Of a stretch of 64,000 nucleotides of DNA, positions 42,149 through 50,495 are shown in pieces. Source of the stretch: JACKJK01 sp046159835 (lineage in GTDB: Bacteria; Pseudomonadota; Alphaproteobacteria; Rhizobiales; Tepidamorphaceae); assembly GCF_046159835.1 (NCBI RefSeq), contig NZ_JBJXCY010000002.1, positions 62,001 through 126,000 on the forward strand, given 5' to 3'. Positions within the stretch are counted from its first letter, which is position 1; the number at the start of each line of letters is the position of its first letter. The translations under genes were made by a program, and so were the position numbers. The notes under the pieces were generated by a model that made no database searches, was not told the origin of the DNA, and saw only the letters and a program-made list of their open reading frames with translations.

Positions 42149-42862
42149 ATGCAGTTTCCAAAGCCCCTCATCCCCGGCACGCTGGTGCGCCGCTACAAGC
42201 GCTTCCTCGCCGACGTCACGCTGGAATCCGGCGAGACGATCACCGCCCATTGCGCCAATCCCGGCGCCATGACCGGCCTTGCCGATCCGGGCATTCCGGT
42301 CTGGCTGTCGCTGAGCGATGACCCCAAGCGCAAGCTGAAATACAGCCTCGAAGTGGTTCAGGTGGACGATGGGGCCGGCCCCTGCTGCGTCGGCATCAAC
42401 ACCTCCCACCCCAACCGCATCGTGGAAGCGGCAATCGGCGCGGGCGCGATCCCCCAACTGGCTGGCTACGAAACCATGCGTCGCGAGGTGCGATACGGCA
42501 CCAACAGCCGCATAGACCTGCTGCTGGAAAGCGAGGGCCGCCCGCCATGCTACGTGGAAGTGAAGAACGTCCACCTGGTGCGCCAGACGGCGCTCGCCGA
42601 GTTTCCCGATTCGGTGACCGCGCGCGGCGCCAAGCATCTGGCCGAACTGGCGAAGATGGCGCAGTCCGGCGCGCGGGCCGTGATGTTCTACCTCGTGCAG
42701 CGCGGCGACTGCGCGGACTTCCAGCTGGCCGCCGATATCGACCCGGCCTACGCTCAGGCCTTTGCCGCTGCGCGCGACGCCGGCGTCGAGGCGATCTGCT
42801 ATGCCTGCAACGTCTCGCCGGAGGCGATCCTGCTCGGCGGACCGGTGCCATTGCGCGTGTGA
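42149..42862 (+). CDS. sfsA: DNA/RNA nuclease SfsA
   Basis: 237 residues from ATG 42149. SfsA family with the signatures RRYKRFLADV, HCANPGAM near residue 35, and VEVKNVHLV with downstream FPDSVTARGAKHL (PD-(D/E)xK nuclease-like core). Originally a sugar-fermentation stimulation protein, now classed as a nuclease-like DNA/RNA-binding protein. Biological role unclear. The RBS is weak. Confidence 0.93.
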   Translation: MQFPKPLIPGTLVRRYKRFLADVTLESGETITAHCANPGAMTGLADPGIPVWLSLSDDPKRKLKYSLEVVQVDDGAGPCCVGINTSHPNRIVEAAIGAGAIPQLAGYETMRREVRYGTNSRIDLLLESEGRPPCYVEVKNVHLVRQTALAEFPDSVTARGAKHLAELAKMAQSGARAVMFYLVQRGDCADFQLAADIDPAYAQAFAAARDAGVEAICYACNVSPEAILLGGPVPLRV

Positions 42863-42944
42863 TCTTCGCTTCGCCTTTGTAAATCGCCGTGCGTTGACCT
42901 ACATTCCCGGCCAATCAAATCATTGAAGGACTGGCAAGCCGAAG

Positions 42945-43772
42945 ATGACGGTTTCATTCGTCGAAGCATCCGAAGTGCCCGTGCGAAACACCGGCGCCAT
43001 CAAGCTGCATGGCGAGGAAGGTTTCGAAGGCATGCGCAAGGCCGGTCAGCTGGCCGCGCAGGCGCTCGACCTGATGGTCGAGCATGTCCAGCCGGGGCAG
43101 ACGACGGAGCATCTCGACAAGGTTGCCTTCGAGTTCGCCATGGACAATGGCGCAAGCCCGGCCCCGCTCTACTATCGCGGTTTTCCCAAATCCATCTGCA
43201 CATCGCTGAACCACGTGGTCTGCCATGGCATCCCCATCGACAAGCCGATGCGCGAGGGTGACATCGTCAATATCGACATCACGCTGGTGGTCGATGGCTG
43301 GCATGGCGATTCAAGCCGCATGTACCCGGTCGGCGAGATCTCCCGCCGTGCCGAACGGCTGATCGACATCACCTGGGAGTCGCTTCAGCGCGGCATCGCT
43401 GCGGTGAAGCCCGGCGCGACGACCGGCGATATCGGCGCGGCAATCCAGGACTACGCCGAATCCGAGCGCACGAGCGTTGTGCGTGATTTCTGCGGGCATG
43501 GCCTTGGCCGCCTGTTCCACGACGTGCCCAATATCCTGCACTACGGCACCGCCGGGACCGGCGTACCGCTGAAGCCCGGCATGTTCTTCACCATCGAGCC
43601 GATGATCAATCTCGGCCGTCCGCACGTGAAGGTGCTGGCCGATGGCTGGACCGCCGTGACCCGCGACAGGTCCCTGTCCGCGCAGTTCGAGCATTCCATC
43701 GCCGTCACCGAGGACGGCGCGGAAATCTTCACCCTCTCCCCCGGCGGATTTCACAAGCCACCATATGTCTGA
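42945..43772 (+). CDS. map: Type I methionine aminopeptidase
   Basis: 275 residues. Metal-ligand pattern: DIVNIDITLVVDGWHGDSS (Asp pair), GHGLGRLFHD (His), TIEPMINLG (Glu) and FEHSIAVTEDG (Glu). Removes the N-terminal Met from nascent proteins in the cytosol. GAAG directly precedes the ATG. radC starts 31 bases downstream. Confidence 0.95.
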   Translation: MTVSFVEASEVPVRNTGAIKLHGEEGFEGMRKAGQLAAQALDLMVEHVQPGQTTEHLDKVAFEFAMDNGASPAPLYYRGFPKSICTSLNHVVCHGIPIDKPMREGDIVNIDITLVVDGWHGDSSRMYPVGEISRRAERLIDITWESLQRGIAAVKPGATTGDIGAAIQDYAESERTSVVRDFCGHGLGRLFHDVPNILHYGTAGTGVPLKPGMFFTIEPMINLGRPHVKVLADGWTAVTRDRSLSAQFEHSIAVTEDGAEIFTLSPGGFHKPPYV

Positions 43773-43803
43773 CCCCGTTCGCTAACCCGGAAATGACTGC
43801 GCA

Positions 43804-44505
43804 ATGAGCGGCATGAACGAGCGCCCTCAGGCGCAGCCCCACTTTCACGGCCACCGCGAACGGCTGCGCGAACGCTTCCGCAAGGGCGGCGCGGACGCCG
43901 TCGCCGACTACGAGCTGCTTGAACTCATCCTGTTCATGACGATCCCGCGCGGCGACGTGAAGGAACAGGCCAAGGCGCTCATCAAGCGCTTCGGCAGCTT
44001 CGCCGAGGCCATCGCCGCACCGCCTGACCAACTCAAGAAGGTGGACGGCGTGGGCGAGCGGGTCGCCGACAACTTCGCCGTCATCAAGGCGGCAGCGGAG
44101 CGCATCGCGCGCGGCGAGATCGAGGGCCGCATGGTGCTCGGCTCATGGCAGGGCGTGATCGACTATTGCCGCACCTCCATGGGCTTCGAGACCAAGGAAC
44201 ACTTCCGCATCCTGTTCCTAGACAAGCGCAACGCGCTGATTGCCGACGAGGTGCAGCAGTCCGGCACCGTGGACCACACGCCTGTCTACCCGCGCGAAGT
44301 CATCAAGCGCGCGCTGGAGCTTTCATCCACCGCTCTGGTGCTGGTCCACAACCACCCCTCCGGCGATCCGACCCCCTCCCAGCCCGATATCGAGATGACC
44401 GACAAGATCATCGAAATCGCCCGACCGCTCGGCATCGCCGTCCACGACCACATCATCGTCGGGCGCAACGGACACGCCAGTTTGCGCGGCTTGGGACTGA
44501 TATAG
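43804..44505 (+). CDS. radC: DNA repair protein RadC
   Basis: 233 residues. N-terminal helix-hairpin-helix region (LLELILF, VDGVGERVADNFAVI) and a C-terminal JAB/MPN metalloprotease-like domain with the JAMM motif HNHPSGDPTPSQPD. Member of the RadC (YfjY-like) family; the name is historic and the biochemical activity is unclear. It follows map on the same strand. Confidence 0.95.
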   Translation: MSGMNERPQAQPHFHGHRERLRERFRKGGADAVADYELLELILFMTIPRGDVKEQAKALIKRFGSFAEAIAAPPDQLKKVDGVGERVADNFAVIKAAAERIARGEIEGRMVLGSWQGVIDYCRTSMGFETKEHFRILFLDKRNALIADEVQQSGTVDHTPVYPREVIKRALELSSTALVLVHNHPSGDPTPSQPDIEMTDKIIEIARPLGIAVHDHIIVGRNGHASLRGLGLI

Positions 44506-44634
44506 TCACCATCCCGCCGCCAATGCCGCAAATTTGTGCAAGGTCCGGTTTTTCAACCCGGCAAGGAACCAACCCCTTGATTCTCGGGTTGATTGCCTAT
44601 GCTATGGGCAGCAAGGGGGACTGAGTAACCGCAC

Positions 44635-46056
44635 ATGAGTAAGCCTGCTTTCGACGAAATGAATGGCTTCGGCGACGAAGTCCGGCCCGCCTACAGAGCC
44701 CTGAAAGCGTGGCTCGACGAGACGCCACCAGAACTCCTCGAACAGCGAAGGCTGGAAGCGGAAGCACTCTTCCGCCGGTTTGGAATCACGTTCGCCGTCT
44801 ATGGCGAGAAGGATGCCGAAGAGCGGCTCATTCCCTTCGATCTCATCCCCCGCGTTCTCTCCACGCCGGAATGGAAGATCCTCGAAGACGGCCTGACGCA
44901 GCGCGTCCAGGCGATCAACGCGCTCATCACCGACCTCTACGGCAAGCGCGATATCCTCAAGGCCGGCATCATTCCCGAAGAGCTGATCTTCGCCAACGAT
45001 GCCTATCGCCCAGAAATGATCGGCGTCGAGATCCCCGGCGGCGTTCCTGTCTGCATTGCCGGCATCGATATCGTCCGCGTGGACGCCGAAAAGTTCTACG
45101 TACTGGAAGACAACGCCCGCACGCCGTCCGGTGTGTCCTATATGCTGGACAACCGCGAAGCGATGCACCTGCTGTTCCCCGAGATCATCGCGGAAAACCG
45201 CGTCCGCCCGGTCGAACGCTACCCCGATGAGCTGCTCGCGGTGCTGAAATCGCTCGCCCCGCCCAAGGCCTCGTCCGACCCGACCATCGCGGTGCTGACG
45301 CCGGGCCCGTTCAACTCCGCCTTCTACGAACACTCGTTCCTGGCCGACAAGCTCGGCGTTGACCTCGTCGAGGGGCGCGACCTCTTCGTGCAGGATGACG
45401 TGCTCTTCATGCGCACGACACAGGGGCCGCAGCGCGTCGACGTCGTCTACCGCCGCGTCGACGACGATTTCCTCGATCCCCTCGCCTTCCGGCCCGATTC
45501 CATGCTCGGCGTGCCGGGGCTGTTTTCGAGCTACCGCGCCGGCAACGTGACGCTGGCCAACGCCGTCGGAACCGGCATCGCCGACGACAAGGCGATCTAC
45601 AGCTACATGCCCGAGATCGTGAAGTTCTACACCGGCGAGGAACCCAAGCTGCACAACGTGCCGACGTGGCGGTGCCGCGAGGCAGATTCCGCAAAATACG
45701 TGCGTGACAATCTCGCCGATCTCGTCGTCAAGGAAGTCCACGGCTCGGGCGGTTACGGCATGCTCGTCGGCCCTGCCGCCACCAAGGAAGAGATCGACGC
45801 ATTCGACCGCAAGCTGCGCGACGACCCGGATAACTTCATTGCCCAGCCGACGCTGGCACTGTCCACCTGCCCCGCCTTCGTGGAACAGGAAATCGCCCCG
45901 CGCCACGTCGATCTTCGCCCCTTCGTCCTCACCGGCAAGGACCGCACGCACATCGTCCCCGGCGGCCTGACGCGCGTTGCCATGCGCGCCGGCTCCCTGG
46001 TGGTGAATTCGAGCCAGGGCGGCGGCACCAAGGACACCTGGGTGCTGGGAGACTGA
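44635..46056 (+). CDS. Circularly permuted ATP-grasp type 2 protein
   Basis: 473 residues from ATG 44635. Circularly permuted ATP-grasp domain (DUF404/DUF407). Visible: GVEIPGGVPVCIAGIDIVRVD, NARTPSGVSYMLDNR, and the ADP-binding ending KEVHGSGGYGMLVGP and STCPAFVEQEIAPRHVDLRPFVL. ATP-grasp enzymes ligate a carboxylate to an amine, and this cluster type is predicted to build a peptide tag. First gene of the Anbu cluster; the next starts 4 bases after its stop. A CAACCC/GGGTTG inverted repeat (44570-44591) is in the promoter region. Confidence 0.93.
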   Translation: MSKPAFDEMNGFGDEVRPAYRALKAWLDETPPELLEQRRLEAEALFRRFGITFAVYGEKDAEERLIPFDLIPRVLSTPEWKILEDGLTQRVQAINALITDLYGKRDILKAGIIPEELIFANDAYRPEMIGVEIPGGVPVCIAGIDIVRVDAEKFYVLEDNARTPSGVSYMLDNREAMHLLFPEIIAENRVRPVERYPDELLAVLKSLAPPKASSDPTIAVLTPGPFNSAFYEHSFLADKLGVDLVEGRDLFVQDDVLFMRTTQGPQRVDVVYRRVDDDFLDPLAFRPDSMLGVPGLFSSYRAGNVTLANAVGTGIADDKAIYSYMPEIVKFYTGEEPKLHNVPTWRCREADSAKYVRDNLADLVVKEVHGSGGYGMLVGPAATKEEIDAFDRKLRDDPDNFIAQPTLALSTCPAFVEQEIAPRHVDLRPFVLTGKDRTHIVPGGLTRVAMRAGSLVVNSSQGGGTKDTWVLGD

Positions 46057-46060
46057 TGCG

Positions 46061-47011
46061 ATGATGCTTGCAAGTACAGCCAATGCGATCTTCTGGATGT
46101 CCCGATATATAGAGCGGGCCGAAAGCATCGCGCGTATTCTCGGTGCCGCCAGCCGCATGGCCGCCGTGCCGCAGGTCCTCGAAGGCGAGAAGACCAACGA
46201 GTGGGAATCCGCCCTCGCAGCGGCAGCCCAGCTTGAGGCGTTTCAGGAAACCGGCAGCGAGCTCACCGAAGATGCCGTCTTCAATTTCCTCGCCTTCGAC
46301 GAATCGAACCCCTCGTCCATCCGCTCCTGCCTGAACGCGGCGCGCCACAACGCGCGCTCCGTGCGCCCGGCGCTGACGAACGAGACGTGGGAAGCCATCA
46401 ACTCGGCCTATCTCGAGTTTCCCTACATCATGCAGGCGGGCAACACGCTGCGCGATCAGCAGCAGTTCCTGCGCTGGATTCTCGATGTATCGCTGCGCGT
46501 CAACGGTACCGCCTTCCGCAACATGCTGCGCGACGAGCGCTACTGGTTTGCGCGGCTCGGCTTCTACATCGAGCGCGCCGACAACACCGCCCGCATCCTC
46601 GACGTGAAGTACCACGTGCTGCTGCCGGAGCATTCCGAAGTCGGCGGCAGCCTCGACTACTACCAGTGGTCCGCGATCCTGCGGTCAGTCTCCGCGCTCA
46701 CCGCCTATCACTGGGTCTATCGCCAGTCGCTGAAGCCAATGCTGATTGCCGACCTGCTGATCCTGCGCGAGGAAATGCCGCGTTCGCTGGCAAGCTGCTA
46801 CCAGAACATTACCAACTTCCTCGACGAGATCGGCCGCAAATACGGCAAGCAGGGCGCGGCGCAGCGTACCGCGCGCGGCACGCTGGCCCGGCTTCGCAAC
46901 ACGCGCACTGAGGATATCTTCAACGTCGGCCTTCACGAATTCCTCGGCGATTTCATCGACGACAACAACAAGCTCGGCGCCGTCATCAACGAACAATACA
47001 ACCTGCTATGA
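46061..47011 (+). CDS. Alpha-E domain protein (DUF403)
   Basis: 316 residues, nearly all helical. Alpha-E family: ANAIFWMSRYIERAESIARI at the N-terminus and the repeated WFARLGFYIERADNTARI motif are hallmarks. Its genes co-occur with the ATP-grasp partner; the domain is thought to contribute to the same ligase/peptide system. Two in-frame ATGs at 46061 and 46064 could both serve. It is the second gene of the operon. Confidence 0.93.
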   Translation: MMLASTANAIFWMSRYIERAESIARILGAASRMAAVPQVLEGEKTNEWESALAAAAQLEAFQETGSELTEDAVFNFLAFDESNPSSIRSCLNAARHNARSVRPALTNETWEAINSAYLEFPYIMQAGNTLRDQQQFLRWILDVSLRVNGTAFRNMLRDERYWFARLGFYIERADNTARILDVKYHVLLPEHSEVGGSLDYYQWSAILRSVSALTAYHWVYRQSLKPMLIADLLILREEMPRSLASCYQNITNFLDEIGRKYGKQGAAQRTARGTLARLRNTRTEDIFNVGLHEFLGDFIDDNNKLGAVINEQYNLL

Positions 47012-47049
47012 TGGCTCTGCTCATCTGACAGGCTTCGAACGGTCCGCTC

Positions 47050-47868
47050 ATGCATCTCAAGCTTCGCCACACCACGCGATACACCTACGACACGCCCGTG
47101 CGCAGCGTGATCCAAGTGCTGCGCGTCACCCCGCGCGGGCACGGCACACAGCACATCCTCAACTGGCATATCGACACCGACCATGACGCGACCCTGAAGC
47201 GGTCCGAGGACAGCTTCGGCAACATCGTCCACACCTTCTGGGCCGAAGGCCCAATGGATGAACTGGTCATCACCGTCGAGGGCGAGGCGATTACCGAGGA
47301 TGCAAGCGGTGTGCTCAGCGGCACGGCGGAGCGGCTGCCACTGGGGCTGTTCCTGCGCGAAACCGGGCTGACGACGCCCGACGCCGCGATCCGGGATTTC
47401 GCACGCAAGGCTGCGGGCGAGCAGAACACGCTCGATTCGCTTCATGCCCTCATGGATGCGCTGTCGGAACACATGACCTTCGAGAAAAAGGTCACCGACC
47501 CGGCGACCACCTCGAAGGAAGCCTTCGAGAAAGCGCATGGGGTCTGCCAGGATTATGCACACGTCTTCATCGCGGCGGCGCGCTCGCTGGAAATCCCGGC
47601 GCGCTACGTCGGCGGTTACATGTATCAGCCCGGCGAACAGACGATTCACGAGGCCGGACACGGTTGGGCCGAGGCGTTCGTCTCCGGCCTTGGCTGGGTC
47701 GGTTTCGACGCGGCGAACAACATGTGCCCGAACGATGCCTATATTCGTGTGGCCTGCGGACTGGATTATCTGGACGCCGGCCCCGTTCGCGGTGTACGCA
47801 GCGGCGTAGCCGAAGAGACGCTGGATGTCGAAGTCGAGCTGACCGACATGGGCGCCGACAAAGCCTAG
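47050..47868 (+). CDS. Transglutaminase-family protein
   Basis: 272 residues. Bacterial transglutaminase-like domain with an N-terminal beta region (HTTRYTYDTPVRSVIQVLRV), then catalytic Cys in GVCQDYAHVFIAAAR, His in HEAGHGWAEAFV and Asp in FDAANNMC. Acts as a papain-like protease/peptide-bond transferase. Third gene in the Anbu cluster, 38 bases after alpha-E. Confidence 0.93.
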   Translation: MHLKLRHTTRYTYDTPVRSVIQVLRVTPRGHGTQHILNWHIDTDHDATLKRSEDSFGNIVHTFWAEGPMDELVITVEGEAITEDASGVLSGTAERLPLGLFLRETGLTTPDAAIRDFARKAAGEQNTLDSLHALMDALSEHMTFEKKVTDPATTSKEAFEKAHGVCQDYAHVFIAAARSLEIPARYVGGYMYQPGEQTIHEAGHGWAEAFVSGLGWVGFDAANNMCPNDAYIRVACGLDYLDAGPVRGVRSGVAEETLDVEVELTDMGADKA

Positions 47869-47893
47869 ACCCCTTCTAGAACTGGCGTGAGCG

Positions 47894-48646
47894 ATGACTT
47901 ACTGCGTAGGCATCCTGGTGAAGGATGGGCTGGTGATGATCGCGGATACGCGAACCAATGCCGGCCTCGACAACATTTCCACCTTCCGCAAGCTGCACCT
48001 GTTCGAGGTGCCGGGCGAGCGTGTCGTCGCGGTGTCGTCCGCCGGCAACCTCGCGGCGGCGCAGGCGGTGGTGCAGCTGGTGTCGGAAGGCTTCGACGGC
48101 GACTACGGCACCGAGACGCTCTATACCGTGCCCAGTATGTTCGCCGCAGCCCAACTTGTCGGGCGCGCGGTCCAGCACGTCTTCAAGGCCGACGGCGCCT
48201 CCATGGAGGCCATGAGCGCGCGTTTCGACGTGATGCTGCTGGTCGGCGGGCAGATCGGCGGCGGGCGGCTGCGCCTCTTCCAGGTCTACTCGGCGGGCAA
48301 TTTCATCAAGTCGACCACCGACACGCCGTATCTCCAGATCGGCGAGCACAAGTATGGCAAGCCGATCCTCGACCGCGCCGTGAACTTCGACACCGACTTG
48401 AACGATGCGCTGAAGCTCGGGCTGATCTCGATGGATTCGACCATGCGCTCGAATCTCGGCGTCGGCATGCCCATCGACATGATGACGGTGCGCCGCGATG
48501 CTCTTGAGACCGAGGTCGTCCATCGCATCGATCAGAACGATTCGTATTTCTCGGGCCTTCGCGAAAGCTGGTCAAACGCGCTGTCACAGGCACACCGCAA
48601 CATCCCGCGCCCGCCCTATGAGGGCCGCGACACCGAGATCGACTGA
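47894..48646 (+). CDS. Anbu proteasome-like peptidase
   Basis: 250 residues, an N-terminal-nucleophile hydrolase of the Anbu (bacterial proteasome homologue) family. The second residue is Thr (MTYCVGILVKDG), available as the nucleophile after Met removal; Asp in MIADTRTNAG and Lys in FRKLHLF fill the catalytic positions. Anbu forms open helical or ring-like assemblies, and its substrate is undefined. Last gene of the ATP-grasp/alpha-E/transglutaminase operon, 25 bases after the transglutaminase gene. Confidence 0.95.
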   Translation: MTYCVGILVKDGLVMIADTRTNAGLDNISTFRKLHLFEVPGERVVAVSSAGNLAAAQAVVQLVSEGFDGDYGTETLYTVPSMFAAAQLVGRAVQHVFKADGASMEAMSARFDVMLLVGGQIGGGRLRLFQVYSAGNFIKSTTDTPYLQIGEHKYGKPILDRAVNFDTDLNDALKLGLISMDSTMRSNLGVGMPIDMMTVRRDALETEVVHRIDQNDSYFSGLRESWSNALSQAHRNIPRPPYEGRDTEID

Positions 48647-48660
48647 ACGCTTTCGGCGCG

Positions 48661-49050
48661 TCAGGCGCGCCCAGCGAGGTTCTGCAGGATCGGGCAATCG
48701 GGCCGCGCATCGCCCCGGCAGTTGCGCACGAGGTCGTCCAGCGTGTCCTTCATCGCCTGCAGCGAGGCGATCTTTTCATCGATTTCGGCCATCCGCTCCT
48801 TGGTAAGCGCGCGCACGTCGGCGCTTGCCCGGTCCTTGTCGCGGTAGAGCGACAGCAGGTGCCGGCAATCCTCGATTGAGAACCCGAGATTGCGGGCATT
48901 GGCCAGAAACCGAAGCGTCTCGATGTCGGACTTGGCGTAGTCGCGGTAGCCGTTGGCCGCACGCGCGGGGCACACCAGCCCGATCTCCTCGTAGTAGCGA
49001 ATGGTCTTGGCCGGCAGGCCGGCAAAGTCGGCGGCTTCGGAAATATTCAT
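48661..49050 (-). CDS. cueR: MerR-family copper-responsive regulator (CueR-like)
   Basis: 129 residues from ATG 49050, with GAGGAGG just upstream. Winged-helix MerR N-terminus (ISEAADFAGLPAKTIRYYEEIGLV) and a C-terminal metal site CRGDARPDC, a Cys-x7-Cys spacing that in CueR binds Cu(I)/Ag(I). It would activate a copA/cueO-type promoter with a 19-bp spacer, which I do not see nearby; the promoter target is probably elsewhere. Located 13 bases downstream of the oxidoreductase gene on the same strand. Confidence 0.9.
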   Translation of the reverse strand: MNISEAADFAGLPAKTIRYYEEIGLVCPARAANGYRDYAKSDIETLRFLANARNLGFSIEDCRHLLSLYRDKDRASADVRALTKERMAEIDEKIASLQAMKDTLDDLVRNCRGDARPDCPILQNLAGRA

Positions 49051-49063
49051 GTGAGCCTCCTCC

Positions 49064-49978
49064 TCAGGATGGCATCTTGTTGTCCGCCTCCCCGACGCGG
49101 TGCGGCATGTTGCGCTGCTCCAGTTCCAGCAGCAAGCCGGAGTGGTCGCATTCGCCGAGCCCGGCATTGCACAGCATGGCGAAGCGCTCGCGCACGTTGC
49201 GCACCAGCGGCAGGTCGAGATCGAGCGCGCGCGCTTCCGCCAGGATCATGTCGAGATCCTTGAGCTGGATGCGCGAGGCAGCACCGGGAACGAAGTCGCG
49301 TGTCACCATGCGCCCGCCATGCAGGTCGAGGATGCGGCTTTCAGCGAATCCGCCGCGAATGGCATCTCGCACGGCAGCCGGGTTTGCGCCGCCCGCTGCC
49401 GCCAGCAACAACCCTTCGGCGACCGCGCCGATGGTGATACCGACGATGGCCTGGTTGGCGAGCTTGCAAAGCTGCCCTGCCCCACTCGGGCCGACATGGG
49501 TGACACGGCCCATGGCCGCAAACACCGGCGCGAGTTCCTCGATCTTCTCCGGGTCGCCACCGGCCATGATCGCCAGCGTGCCTTCGGCTGCACCCACCGT
49601 CCCGCCGGAGACCGGCGCGTCGATCGCGGTGATCTCCATCTCGCCTAGCTTCTCGGCATGCTCGCGCGCCAGCGATGGTGCGATCGAGCTCATGTCGAGG
49701 AATGTCGCACCGGGCTTCATGGCACGCGCCACGCCGCGCTTGAACAGGACGTCAGCGACGATGGCGCCTTTTTCCAGCATGGTGATGACAACGTCCACGC
49801 CTTCGGCAGCGTCCGCCGCGCGCTCGGCAACCTTCGCGCCGTCACCCTTCAGCGCCTCGGCCTTGGACAGCGTGCGGTTCCACACCGTCACGTCGAACCC
49901 GGCCTTGAGCAGCCGCCGTGTCATCGGCGCGCCCATCAGCCCCGTACCGAACAGGCCGATCTTCAGTGTGTCGGACAT
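49064..49978 (-). CDS. NAD(P)-dependent beta-hydroxyacid dehydrogenase family protein
   Basis: 304 residues. 3-hydroxyisobutyrate dehydrogenase/GLYR1 superfamily: Rossmann start IGLFGTGLMGAPM, D-x-x-S motif (DMSSIAPSLA), APVSGGTVGAAEG and catalytic Lys in GQLCKLANQAIVG. Members reduce tartronate semialdehyde, succinic semialdehyde or similar. It probably shares a transcript with the CueR gene downstream, an unusual pairing. Substrate not inferable. Confidence 0.9.
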   Translation of the reverse strand: MSDTLKIGLFGTGLMGAPMTRRLLKAGFDVTVWNRTLSKAEALKGDGAKVAERAADAAEGVDVVITMLEKGAIVADVLFKRGVARAMKPGATFLDMSSIAPSLAREHAEKLGEMEITAIDAPVSGGTVGAAEGTLAIMAGGDPEKIEELAPVFAAMGRVTHVGPSGAGQLCKLANQAIVGITIGAVAEGLLLAAAGGANPAAVRDAIRGGFAESRILDLHGGRMVTRDFVPGAASRIQLKDLDMILAEARALDLDLPLVRNVRERFAMLCNAGLGECDHSGLLLELEQRNMPHRVGEADNKMPS

Positions 49979-50087
49979 GCGTACGTCCCCCCAGACGTTC
50001 TTGACGTTGGGAGGGAATGTAGGGATCGCGAAGGTTCAGCGCCACAGGAATGAAGCAGAAACCTTCGCAATCCCAATGTTTTCGGCA

Positions 50088-50354
50088 CTAGTGAAGCACG
50101 AACTCGCCGTCTGTCATCTTCCACTCGTTCGGGCCGATCAGTCGCTTGTGGGCGTATCGCACCGAGTGCAGCGGACCGTCGATCTTGTCCTGCCAGAACG
50201 TCACGAACCTGGTGAGCTCGGGAAATTCCGGGGCAAGATCGTAGGTCTGCCAGATGAATTCCTGCAGAAGCGAAGGGTGGTCGGGAAGCCGGTACAGGAT
50301 GCGGGCGGTCGTCATCCCGTATCCGGCCAGTTGCTTGGCTAGAGAAGCGTCCAT
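50088..50354 (-). CDS. usg: Usg family protein
   Basis: 88 residues from ATG 50354. Highly like alphaproteobacterial Usg proteins: QLAGYGMTTARILYRLPDHP, WQTYDLAPEFPEL, and the C-terminal IDGPLHSVRYAHKRLIGP. In Caulobacter and Rhodobacter usg sits next to trpF, and the name reflects an upstream gene; its function is unknown. Here it stands alone between an oxidoreductase and the Mo-cofactor gene. Confidence 0.9.
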   Translation of the reverse strand: MDASLAKQLAGYGMTTARILYRLPDHPSLLQEFIWQTYDLAPEFPELTRFVTFWQDKIDGPLHSVRYAHKRLIGPNEWKMTDGEFVLH

Positions 50355-50423
50355 CGGGAACCTCGCAAACGTTGTCGCCACCTTCGATCCTGACTGCGGC
50401 GTTAACGATTGTAAAACCCGAAC

Positions 50424-50437
50424 CACTTAATTAAGTG
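50424..50437. repeat. 14-base AT-rich palindrome
   Basis: CACTTAATTAAGTG is a perfect palindrome in the intergenic region upstream of usg (minus strand). It contains TTAATTAA and could be an operator or promoter element. The adjacent sequence is AT-rich (TGTTATATTTC). Confidence 0.4.
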
Positions 50438-50445
50438 TTATATTT

Positions 50446-50481
50446 CAGGCAGTTAGCAGCATGTCTGCCTGAGTGCTGCTA
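50446..50481. promoter_or_regulatory. Interleaved stems predicting an H-type pseudoknot
   Basis: Four segments CAGGCAG, TAGCAGC, CTGCCTG, GCTGCTA at 50446-50452, 50454-50460, 50465-50471 and 50475-50481 pair as A-B-A'-B' with perfect 7-bp stems and 1-, 4- and 3-base connectors. This is the H-type pseudoknot geometry. It lies between the Mo-cofactor gene stop and usg. The same complementarity exists on either strand. Confidence 0.35.
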
Positions 50482-50495
50482 GCGAACGTGGTTAA

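Noticed and set aside
44602..46197. Open frame of 531 codons on the minus strand opposite the ATP-grasp gene
   Set aside because: Shadow of a conserved ATP-grasp gene; no recognisable family and no ribosome-binding site.
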